A program made the translations under genes and the position numbers. 64,000 nt of DNA, taken from contig JAIWNF010000025.1 in the NCBI GenBank assembly GCA_025093555.1, forward strand, positions 186,001 through 250,000, written 5' to 3'. Position 1 is the first letter of the stretch; every line of letters begins with the position of its first letter. The notes under the pieces are model-generated. The model saw only the letters and a program-made list of their open reading frames with translations, had not been told where the DNA came from and ran no database searches. Below are positions 45,872 through 58,329 of this stretch, one piece after another. The DNA is from Circinella umbellata. Taxonomy: Eukaryota > Mucoromycota > Mucoromycetes > Mucorales > Lichtheimiaceae.

Positions 45872-48800
45872 AGTTGTTTTGAAAATAAAAGAATAAAAAG
45901 ATCTAAAGAAAACAGAAAACCAGATAATGCGGGGAAAAAAAGCATGAACCTTATATAACCTTTTTTTTTATTTAGTGTGATGGAGAGAGATATCCTTCCC
46001 TCAGCTTATCCGGAAAATTCGGACAATTGTGGAGAATTTAGTCGGGCTATAGGAATTCAATCCCTTTTTTTTTTATTGTAAAATCTCCCCTCCCTCACAT
46101 CATCACCTCTCTCACCTCATTGAACATATTATACCTGTATTGTGATCGTTCATCTTGTACACATATCAAATATAATATTATAGTATTTTTACATCCGTTA
46201 ACCACATGTCATCTTCCAATAATTGATATTCTACACTTTATACCTCACCCTTTCTCGTCTGTACGTACAACATATTTTGTTATTTAAATCGTTTGAGCAA
46301 AATTACGTAGCTGATAATTGTTTCTACGGGTCGATCATTGACCCATTATGGTTCAAGCTGTGTTATTTACGTATAAGAAACCTATATTTAATATACATGT
46401 ATAAATTCTATCTTATATTCTTTTATTTAACTGGCTATGGGAAAAAAAATCGATGCATAATTTTAATTATTAGGATTGTTGGGTCTATTGAATAAATACC
46501 AACATTTGGGTAAAACATGGTCGTAGGTCACTTGTAGAATTCTTCCCGGTTTCCAGGTTAAACATTTGATTCGACTTATTCTACGTATTTCCCAGTCTAC
46601 GTAGCATTGTTTTATTTTAACAACACTTCTAAATGAGATATACATATATAATGACTAGACAACAATATAATGAACCCAAGATAACAACAATAAAAAAAAG
46701 GTGCTATCGAGGATATATATTACGTACACCTTATAGAAAATATATTATATTTCGATTTGTGAATACGTCAATCTATGAAGTACTTGATAAATTTGTAGAA
46801 TGTATTGCAAAAATCTAAAAATATTATCTTATTTAAACCGCATTTAGTATACTAGATGCTTTCAAATGATCTATATCCCATACTAATCATAAATGTACAC
46901 TCAACAATTTCACAGGAGCCATATTTTTAGCAAGCATAAAACAATAATACGCAAGCCCTTATAATTTGGAATTTATCCGTACAGTAGGCATTTATTTAAC
47001 CGGATTCTTAATAACTGTACAGTAACTCTTTCTTTCTTCGCAAAACGCTACAATATATATATTCTACTACTACCACTTTTACTACTATTGCTCCTTTTAC
47101 TACTACGTATGAACAATCAAATTTTACCTCTCTTTTTTTTTCCTGTTTATTACTATGTAAACCAATAAAAAACTATACACAGTACTTACCAGCATAAATT
47201 AATCGGTGGCGTATCATAGCGACATTGTTTGATCAAATACGTATTTTATTACACATACGTAACAACTAACATTTTATACCTATTCAATCTAGCTACATGA
47301 GGTGATATTACTTAATTTCATAATCGAGAGAACATGATCAACCAAAGCACATTATACTTTTTTCTCATCCTCTTTAAAAAGAAGGATAGATATCCCGTTG
47401 GGTTCTTTCTCTTATTGAACAGAAGGTTATTTGGGGTTTACTGTAAAATGATCAGCTGTATTACATAGAAGAGGGAATCAATCCATAAACTGAAAAAACT
47501 AACATTTATTTTGCGGATATAATTTCCTCACTCCACTTTTTTTTTTTACCTTGTTTTTAACGGAAAAATACTCACTTTCTTGTAACTAACTTTAATTGAT
47601 AACCGTTCACTTTCCTATCGGACCGAACCGTTGTGCTCTTATTTCTTATCCGGAATAAAATATCAAGCGCATTACGTAGCTCTTGGGAGATTTTCAATGT
47701 AATGACAAAATGCAATATATACCTTGAAATGGTATTAAACGGGTGTGGAAATTTAAAACATTTTTCTATAAAAAGTACTATTTGATAATCTTTTATCTTT
47801 GCAATACGTATGAAATAACTAGATACTTTTGTTTTAAAATAAATGTAGACGGCTTTACGTACTCAGTAGAAAAAAAGAGACATTGGAATCAAAAGTGACT
47901 ACTACGTATCATCAAAATCATCACAAGATATATACCAAGACTTTCATAGGTTTATTGGAACTCATTTATTATTACGTATGTACAGTGAGAATGAATGGAA
48001 TAAAGTTACAGTTTCGACATGAAATGTATTTATACATATTTGCATGGATTTCAAGTGATAGATACGCACGGAATCATATTATGTAAACTAAAAATAGTTC
48101 ACAAATTGGTAGACTTATAATTGTACACCTTAAATGTCTTCAATAGTAATATCTCTACTTTCTTAAACTCGCTACTAAGTATATAAAATATATTATAGCA
48201 TAATACGTACCAAGAAGATTTATTATTTTATATACGTAGGGTAAAAAAAAATTAATCGTTACATATAAAGAGCTATTTGTTTTACACATAGCATATTAGT
48301 TATGTAGGCTCGTTATATTATGTAATATAATAAATTAGTTTGACTTGTAAGGAGGTTACTCTATGTGTAATCAGCACTGGATTTGCCGATTGATAATAAT
48401 AATTATTACATACATCTAAATGATATCATATTAAGATAGTAAAAGAAAAAAAAAGACTTATCTCTAATAAATAATGAATCATACACATGGTACAATACAG
48501 GAAACATCTGCACGTAAGATAATAAAAATGGTACATACGTATAGTAATATGATTTACTGTGTATCATTAAATATAATACATTTACTAACTAAAGGAATAA
48601 AATCTGATTACGTACGTAGGAGGAAATACTGAATTATATGGCTACGTACATGATTCCTCTTAATACTTTATTAGTGTATTATATTCAAGTAGCTATTATA
48701 CTAACGAGAAGCGTTTATGTTCTTTTGTTATCAATTCTAATGACTCCTTTTCATCATTTATCCGTATAAGATTTTATATATAGTACAAAATATAGTTTTA

Positions 48801-50105
48801 CGTCTAATAACTGAATGATTCCAAGGTTATGAAAGGGATAGAATACTTAGGAGATTGGAGTATGGGAGAAAACAGCACTGGTCCAATTTGGGAGGAGAGG
48901 GATCTAGCTATGGTTCAATAAATTTGACAATACATACATTTTTTTTTGAGTTGTTGTATATATATCAACCACACCGACACTATTTTTATTTTGCACGATC
49001 ATTAATTGCTATGCGTTTTTACTTATCAATAATAAACAAAAACTATTATATTATTTGTTAAAATACACATCTTTTTTTTTTCATCTATGTGTATAGTAAT
49101 ATATAAAAAGTACTACTTGATGAGTTAAAATGTGAATTTATGCATATGTTGATATAATGGATATATAATTCAATCCATTGAGATGAAGAAAAAGAAAACA
49201 TACATACATGCATGCATACATACAAATCGTCACTCCAAAATAGTTACAGTAATGAATAATAATTAGGAGAAATATATTTTCACTTTTGGCAAAACTTAAA
49301 TACGTAAAAAAAAAAAAAAACGATGATATTAAAAGAAAATATATATGCAAAGTATAATAGTTGAGATAATAGAATTCCATTATAGGTACAGTAGAAGTAT
49401 ATATTTATATATGCAGATTGTACATCAATTATATGTATTTTGAAAACCTCCGTTTCTTTTTTTTTTGCCATATATATATTTATTTTTTTGAAAAGTTATT
49501 ATTAGTGATGGAATTGAACAAATATATATATAGTTTATGTAAGCTGTTTATATATAATTATAACTCTAGACAAATTGCATAGATTTTCTGTAAGGGATGA
49601 AGGGTGAGAAAAAAGAGAAGAAGAAGAAGAAGAGGAGGGAAGAATTGTTAAAACAAAAAGAAATTATTATAGGTACATAAACTATAGTAAAAGGTAGGTA
49701 ATGATATATTGTCATGAGGATATTTTTTTCTAAAGAAAAAGAAGAATTAAGTTGAAACATTATAAGATGGGATGGATATAAATATAAATATATAAATAAG
49801 AGATTTTTGTATATATGTTGAGATTTGTTTTGTGTGTGTGTGTGTGTGTGTGTGTTGTTTATAACAGTGAATTATAATAATGGAAACGAAAATAAGAGGA
49901 CAAAAAAAAAGGGATGAGTGAGTGTATTATAATAGTGATTATATGTAATAAATAAATAAAAATATGTGCAGTAAGTGTTATAAAAGTAATCAGTCGAAAG
50001 AAAAACGTTGAATAAATTCGATTAGGTTAATCCCAACTTAATTTTTAAGGTCAACTCCTTTTTTTTTTGTTTTTTTTTGTTTTTTTGCCTTCTATATCAT
50101 CATCA
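45872..50105. other. Gene desert with a (TG)n repeat
   Basis: About 4.2 kb without a recognisable gene. The left 200 bases are the promoter of the reductase gene. The sequence is AT-rich, with TACGTA words (TACGTACGTA at 48609-48618) and a (TG)12 tract at 49831-49854. A pair of abutting inverted ends, AACTGTACAGTA at about 47008-47017, resembles the ends of the element at 5893-6671 and may be a remnant. Open frames here are short and not family-like. Confidence 0.5.
49831..49854. repeat. (TG)12 microsatellite
   Basis: Uninterrupted TG dinucleotide tract in the gene desert. Confidence 0.9.
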
Positions 50106-50567
50106 TCATGAGGAAGAAGAAGAAGGTTCGGTAATAATAGGGCTGTCACCATTATTATTAGGAGTCGTATTAAGAGTTGGTGTTGTCATTGCACGCTGTT
50201 TACCTTTTTTTGATTTCTTAAAGGGTCTACAATTAATTAACTGTGTCCATTTTTTAGCTCGTTGACCAATGGTATCACAAGAACTTAATGAACGATGTTG
50301 TTGTTGCTGTTGATCAACTGAATCAGAAAATCTTCGTTTCTTTTTTTTATCAATCAAACTTTTATTACGATTGGTATTTAGAATAGGTAATGAAATTCGA
50401 TGTAATGATTTATGTTGTTGTTGACGATGGTGACTATTACTTTGTTGTTGTAATTGATGTTCTTCTTGATACAAATCCTCAATTGATTCTACAGGAGCAT
50501 AAACAAGAGGTTTGGGTGGATACTGTGTAATTACAGGTGGTTGAACAATTGTATAATTCATTAATGG

Positions 50568-50605
<38 letters not shown>

Positions 50606-51210
50606 GATTATTATTAAGATGATGAAAATGAGGTATTGAAATGGTGGTATTAATAGCAATCTTAGAAGGTGGTGAAGGTAAAGAACAAGTAGAATAATTG
50701 GATTCTTCTGATCTTAATATTCTCCATTTAGCCCTTAAATAAGCTGATGAACGTCGAAGTAAATTACCAGCTGATGATCTTTGTCTGATCTTTTCATTAT
50801 TATCATTATCATCATCTTCTTCTTCATCTTCGTTATCTTGTTGTTCAGATGATTCTAATCTATTTTCTACTGTTGAACCGAATGTAAGCCTGCCATTTTG
50901 ATTATTTGTACTTCTACTTGTTGAAGATGTTGGAGAAGGTGTAATTGGTATGACATGTATACTGTGTCGATTCTAATTTTTTTTTCATTATATTAATACA
51001 TTATTACTATTATCTATTATAATAACTAAACGTATATATATATATATATAAATTTCAAACCTCTAACTGAGCCATTTCTACATGTATACGCGACCGTCGT
51101 CTATCAAACTGTCGAAGTAGATCTCGTGAAAATGAATCGTCAACACCAATGCCAGTCGGCATGGGTAACCAATTCCGTGTTGTCGGTAGATGGGTAACCG
51201 ATGCCGACAT
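50106..51210 (-). CDS. Uncharacterised Q-rich protein
   Basis: Two minus-strand exons, 51061..51210 and 50106..50972; 338 residues. The N-terminal 50 residues (starting MSASVTHLPTTRNWLPMPTG) and the LRRSSAYLRAKWRILRSEES block look conserved; the latter has an RRSS-type phosphosite. A polyglutamine tract of about 14 residues is encoded by a (TTG)n run around 50565-50605 on the plus strand. The C-terminal half is basic and low-complexity, with a KKKKRRFSD sequence that could be a nuclear localisation signal and a FKKSKKGKQR patch. No domain recognised. Length and order argue for a real gene, but its role is unknown. Confidence 0.72.
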
Positions 51211-52077
51211 TAGTTCAAAGTTGTATTTAGTGATTTAGTATAAATATTGAAAAGAAAGAACCAAAAAAAAAAAAAAAGGCGGGTGATTTCAGATAAATGA
51301 AAAAAAAAAGAAGGTAAACAGGTTTTTTTTAATAAGGGGAAAAAAAGATACACAGGGACAAAGGAGAGAGCGACAGAGAAACGAAAGGGTAAAAAGGAAA
51401 ATAAACGAAGGGATAGGGCAAGTAGTCAACAAGTGTTGTTTTGTGTATGTAATATTTTTTTTCTTAAACGCCACACCTTTTTGTATAGTTTGCACGTGTC
51501 TTGTTATATAACTTGTGTTATATACATATTGCGGGAAACACTTTTTTTTATACTAAACATTCTCATATTATGATTTTACTATTTGTATTTAATGAATGCT
51601 ATTATTGTAAGTTTAAATTGAAGTAGTAAGACGGTAATTTAAAATAACTAAAAATCGCATTAAAAAAAGATATAAAGAAGGAGAATGCTACGCGAGTAGC
51701 AAAAAAGTGTCATCATTTCACTAACGAAAAAATAAAAAATAATAATCGAGGCACCTAAAAAATGCAGGCACATTTACAACAGTGGCACAAAATAATGGGA
51801 GAGATTAAAGAGGGGAGTAATTCTGTTTAAAGATTAGCTGCTGATCAAACTAGTTCACTAGTGAGACGAAAAACTGTATTAATTATTTAAGGTTTAGATT
51901 CTGTTAAACATCAAGGAACACTCATAAAAACATATATAAGCACACTACTGTATTCCTTAAGATGAGGGATGATAATAATGAAGAATATACGGGAAGATGT
52001 TTATTTAAATAATATAAAAAGATGAAAGAGTAAGGGTATTTTTTTTTCTCGTATCTTTTTTTTAATTTTTCAAGTAA
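51211..52077. other. Intergenic, no gene seen
   Basis: Purine-rich 5' leader region of the Q-rich gene and the 3' flank of IDI1. It contains a small hairpin, GCTAC-GCGA-GTAGC (51687-51700), and two adjacent ACTAGT palindromes near 51849-51862; neither is assigned. Confidence 0.45.
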
Positions 52078-53203
<1,126 letters not shown>

Positions 53204-54418
53204 ATTTGTTTTAATAAGAGTGGGGGAGGAGAAAAAGAAGACTTCGGGGAAAACAAAAAGAAGAAATACTATGTATATATATATATATCTCGATTGATCC
53301 GCAACTTGATTTTTTTGTTTTTATTTAAGGCGGCGTCTAATACCGTTTAATTTATATATAAAAAGTATTTCTTGTGACTTGACCTATTATACACGATAGA
53401 AAAAAAAAAGTGGGTGCACGGTTATATTATCTCCATTTGCCAACCTTGAAAGTTGTTTATTTACAGAACATACTAAATAATCAAGTCATTCTGGTTTTTT
53501 TTTTAAGGTTTTTTTTTTTTTTTTGCCACATTGTTATTGTAAAAAAAAAATCGTTCTCAATTGGGGGATGTCTTTTTTTTTGTGGGGGGGGGGGAGTAGG
53601 ACGTGGAAGAGAGAGGAAGAAGAGATATAAAATTACCAGGTTACTAAATAATATAATGTAACTGGATCACCCATAGCAACAACCAAATAACTTGTTGTTA
53701 ACGTATATACTCAATAATAAGTTGTAGTTTATTTTGATAATCAATTGAAAGGATAGAATGAAATGAGACAGTACACGTCAGTTAATACACATTTTCGGGT
53801 CCAGTAATGTTCATAAAATCACAAATCTTCGTGCTCCCTTATGACACGTTGTTATTTATAAACAACAAGGCTAATGTGAACCAGTTTTACATATCAAAAA
53901 ATCAGTGCGTGTTATTTTTCACTTTCAAATGCATTATTTTGAACCACAACACGCATCTGCTTGTGTATCATCATCGATCGCATTTAAAGTTCCTTAATAT
54001 AGTATTATTTGAACTATTGATCCAAAAAAAAACACGCAAGGTTTGTAGCACTAAATATGATAGCAAATCAGAAAGAATCCACACATTGTTGTAGATATAA
54101 TAGTTTCAAGAAAGTATATACATTTCAGTGGTACATCATCACTATTATCTATCTTTCATCCTTATCTTGAAACTTTTTACTTACTGCATGAAAACTAATT
54201 TTAAAAAATAAAAGCAATGCTATGTATATTCATGTTCCTGTCTGATGATGTATATGAATTCTTCTTGTTGAATAACATAGAAGATTTATGAATACTTCTT
54301 TTTTGTTTTTGTTTTTTGGATTCCCGCCGATGGTCCAAAAAAAAAAAACTGGTTTTCCTTTTTTTGCTCAGGTCTACACGGGTACATACACTCACATACA
54401 TATACCTTTTTTATTATA
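53204..54418. other. Intergenic, divergent starts
   Basis: Promoter of IDI1 on the left and of the next plus-strand gene on the right. Features are T and G homopolymers (for example 53583-53594). No gene recognised. Confidence 0.45.
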
Positions 54419-55496
54419 ATGCCTTCCAATCCAAAACACGCTCTCATTTTATATAGTTATAACAATGTCAACAATGAAACACCTACATTGAACATGTTAT
54501 GTCAACGTGGTTGTGGTGGTCAATTATTATTAGAATCTTTTCCATTAACCGAGAAAGGTAATATAAAAAAAAGTTTATTATTTTTTGTGGGGGGGGGGAG
54601 AGAGAGAGAGGAAGATTTCCCTTAAACTGAATTTTTGTGGTATCTTGATTAGGAAATGAGCGACACCAGGATATTATTCAGATTTTAGGACTTTCAGGAT
54701 GTCATTCTATTGATGAGGTAATATTCTCTCTATGATCCATCTTATAAAGAACGATATAATAACTTGTATATATTTTTAATTTAGATGAAATCAATATTAA
54801 CTGAAAGGTAATAACCCCATTTTCTATTATTTTTACTTCTTTATTATTATTATGATTCTTATATTTTTACTAATGATGGGATCCTTATTTACACACATAT
54901 TAAACATACAGATTTGGAAGCATGAAGCTGGGTTTAATTTCATCTTGTTCATCCATTACCACATTAGCTGATTGTCTTGATATCAAGACTTTAAATACAA
55001 TTTCTACAAAAATTATCCTAGAGACAGTGAATCAATTAGATGTCTTATTAGTGGATATGAGTGATCAACCCAATAAAATGAATGACATCATGGCCGAGAT
55101 TCTTGATACAACTCCAGATCTTTTAAAATGCATTGTGATGCATAGTACAATGCAGCTGCAACAAGAAAAACAAAACGACCAAGAGGATGATAAACCCATT
55201 CAAAGTGGTATGACAAAGAATGGTGTTCAAGTAGATGTACTTGACAGGTAAAGTATTGAATAATAATTCTAGATGGCTGAATTAGATTGATGATGGAAAT
55301 AAATAACTAATGAATAAGTATTAGTGATTACTTGGTATGTGCATATTATCATGATGGATCAACTCGACGTGATAATGTACATGAATTTTCGACACAAGAT
55401 ATAGTCAAAAATGGATGTAATGGATCGATCTTAGCATGGCATTATTTAGCTGAAATTGGACACAAGTTAGGACATGTGCCAAAATATGGTGCTTAA
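54419..55496 (+). CDS. Uncharacterised protein, possibly alkaline-phosphatase-fold related
   Basis: Five exons, 54419..54557, 54653..54717, 54785..54807, 54912..55247 and 55325..55496; 244 residues. The N-terminus reads MPSNPKHALILYSYNNVNNE, then TPTLNMLCQRGCGGQLLLES, where a T-P-x-L-x-x-L pattern is reminiscent of the substrate strand of cofactor-independent phosphoglycerate-mutase/alkaline-phosphatase-fold proteins. The C-terminus has YLVCAYYHDGSTRRDNVHEF and GSILAWHYLAEIGHKLGHVP, with D and H residues, but I do not see a complete metal-binding set. The length is also well short of a full enzyme of that fold, so it may be a non-catalytic relative or a different family. The exon of 23 nt (7 codons) is the least usual junction; frame is kept throughout. 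Confidence 0.68.
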
Positions 55497-55872
55497 AACT
55501 CTATAGATTATTACGAAAACATACATATAAACAGTATTATTATTATATCATATCATTATCATTACTACGTAAATGTCACATATTTTCACATAACATATAA
55601 ATAAGAAAATCAACAGCTATATATAAAAAAACTGTTTTTTTTACTCTCTCTCTCTATCTCTCTCTCTCTCTTTTTTTTTTCTTTATTTCTTTCTTTCTTT
55701 CTTTTATATATTAAATTCTTTTACTTACTTGCCATTACATTCTTTTTCTTTAATTATATCTATTTATAAATATACACTCCTTTACGTACTTGATTTATAA
55801 TTTCTTATTATCTAATAATTAACAAAAATATAATCATATAACTTATCTATTAGACATAGTATAGTTGATTAA
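55497..55872. repeat. Intergenic with CT-rich simple-sequence tract
   Basis: 376 bp between two plus-strand genes. A CTCTCT/TTTTCTTTC tract spans about 55643-55705. No gene. Confidence 0.6.
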
Positions 55873-57942
55873 ATGAATTATAATAATAATAATAATCCAT
55901 TATCAAAAACAAATCTTATTCAACATAATCATCATTATTGTGATGAAGAATCATCCAAAATCCAACGTGTTCAACAATTTGTTCAACAACAACTATCATT
56001 TATGACAAACAAGACAAACCATTATGATTGTATAATGGAACAAGAGGATGAAAATTCATTCCATTCGAACCAACACGAAGCTATTAATAACCAAGAACAA
56101 CAAATAAAGAATGACTGTTTGTATGATTCTACATATTCAACTGATATCTAATATTAATTAAATGAAGATAATGATATCATTCCTAAATTCATTATATAAA
56201 CCATAATGTTCTATTATTTATCTATAGAGTTTCTAAAGAAAACAATAACAAAAAACATATAGAAAATAGTAATACATTATCTTTATCTTATGGTAATAAA
56301 TTCAAGTATCTATCTACGTATACATTCAAAAAGAGTACATTATGACATTAAATTACTTTTTAAATATATAGAAAAGCTATCTCAACATTCATTGTCATTG
56401 AAAAGAAGAAATAGAAAGAAACGAAATCATCGTAACAAAACATTATTGCTTTTATCCACAGTTCAAAACCAACGTCAACAAAAAAAGAAAAAGAAACGAC
56501 AACAACAACCACGTAAAAGAGATCCTTTTGCAGGAACACTTAAGCCTACTTCTTTTCATTTACTTGAGGTTATTAGTTTTTTATTTTTGTTTTTTAAAAG
56601 TCAATTTGTCTTTTTTTTAAAGCAATAGATCTAAAAAAGTGAAGTCCATTTGCTCAACAATCTTCCCCTTTTTTCGCTCTCTCCTTCTTTCTTTTTCTTT
56701 TTTCTTTTCATCCAGAAATTTACTTCTCCAAATATTCAAATATCACGTATAAGTGTAAGTTTTTTTTATTCTTTCAAAAAAGAAATATGTTTTATCTATA
56801 TATTTGATGCCCTGATTTTTTATTTTTTTATTTTTTGACAGATGGGCCGTGGTACTAGTAACAATCGACGTGCTGGTATGTTTAATAATGGAAAATCATC
56901 TAGTAAGGCGCGTAAAAGATACAAGAAACGGGGTGCCCCTGACCTTGTCTTTTCTGAAACAAAGTTCTTGGGTCCTTCTTCTAATACAACCAATAATAAT
57001 ACATCCGTTGGTTCTTCTTCTTCTTCTTTATTCCAACAAGAAGTTATAAAAGAGAGTCCCCAACAAGAAAGACAAGAATCAACATCCAAGTCCGTTATCT
57101 TACCATCATTACAGTCTCTTTTTCCAAAACAACAACAAGAAGAGCAGCCACGTCAGTCGTCATCTAAATATTTTACTTCCCATGATAAGACATGGGAAGA
57201 TTTGGGAAAACAAATGGATGAAGAAGAAATATATTGCAAGTACTATGAAACACCCAATTATGCTCGTGGTAGCTCTCCTGTTGATAAACTTCTATTATCT
57301 CAAGAACAAGAGCCTTTTCAATTTAATCAAAATAATCATCATCCTTCTACAATGCTGAACGGTGATTACAATAATGATATGGCTGCAATGGATAATAGTA
57401 ATTATTATAATAGCCATACTGATAATAATGAAATGTATTATGTGCAGCAAGATCCACCTTTATTACGTATTCCTCGACCAAGACGTGCGCCTGCTTCATT
57501 ACTTGATCATCTTCCTACTGATAACGAGCAAGAGAAACACTTATCTTATTATAATAATCAATGGCAATCAACAAATAAATATGAAAAATATCAACAAGAG
57601 CAACAGCGGACTTATTGTGATGATGCAGAAACATATTATAGTAGTAGTGCAGCCACTACTACTACAGATTATCAACAATCTCCTGTGGCTCAAGCCGAAG
57701 AAGGACATTATTACAATTATAATATTCATAACAGATATGGAATTGAACAACTTCAAAATGACCAGCATCAAAAAGATAATATGACCATTGTTACAACTAG
57801 TTATCGTTCTAATGGTACTACTACTATGGATAGTGAAGAACAAACACTATTATTGTTACCTACATGGAATAATAATCCTAGTGTGGATATATTGCCACCC
57901 CCTGATATGAGTTTCTTTTGGCAGCAGCGACGCACATTTTAA
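55873..57942 (+). CDS. Uncharacterised Asn/Gln-rich protein with a basic central region
   Basis: Five-exon model: 55873..56120, 56228..56292, 56372..56568, 56716..56754 and 56842..57942; 549 residues. The joins keep frame, although the first donor (GTATGATT) is chosen only because it fits; the last exon alone could be a separate 366-residue frame starting MGRGTSNNRRAGMF. The block QQPRKRDPFAGTLKPTSFHL and the following FTSPNIQISRIS and RRAGMFNNGKSSSKARKRYK look conserved and very basic, which suggests nuclear location. The C-terminal half is N/Q/Y-rich, ending with a short hydrophobic motif (ILPPPDMSFFWQQRRTF). No domain is recognised. RNA or DNA binding would be a guess. Confidence 0.6.
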
Positions 57943-58329
57943 TAAATCTAGTTTTCCTTTCTTTCTTTTTCTTTTCTTTATCAATTTATACGTACGTATT
58001 GTTTATATACATTATATTTTCTTTTTAAAAAAAAACAGATTAGCTTGACATTATTCGTTATACAAATGAATACAGTATACGTAAATAAAAGATTGTTTTA
58101 TTATTATTAGTTATGAATGAAAGTATTATTATTATTTTTTCAAAATGAAAAGGGAAGAAGAAGATACGTATCTTTAGATTTCAATAATATTTAAGAAAGA
58201 GATAACAACGTGCTGTATATAGTAATTGAATATTATAATTATATTTATGTACAAAATAACTTTTTTTTTTGGTGAATGGGGGTGGGGACTACATAAAACT
58301 GTCAAAAGGATTCTTTTTTTTAAAAACTT
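57943..58329. other. Convergent intergenic region
   Basis: 387 bp between convergent 3' ends. It contains pyrimidine-rich runs, AATAAA-like signals and one TACGTACGTA word at 57989-57998. No gene. Confidence 0.55.

Noticed and set aside
47013..47446. Possible TA-flanked element in the gene desert
   Set aside because: Only the first six bases of the proposed ends match; the rest is unrelated, so it may be chance.
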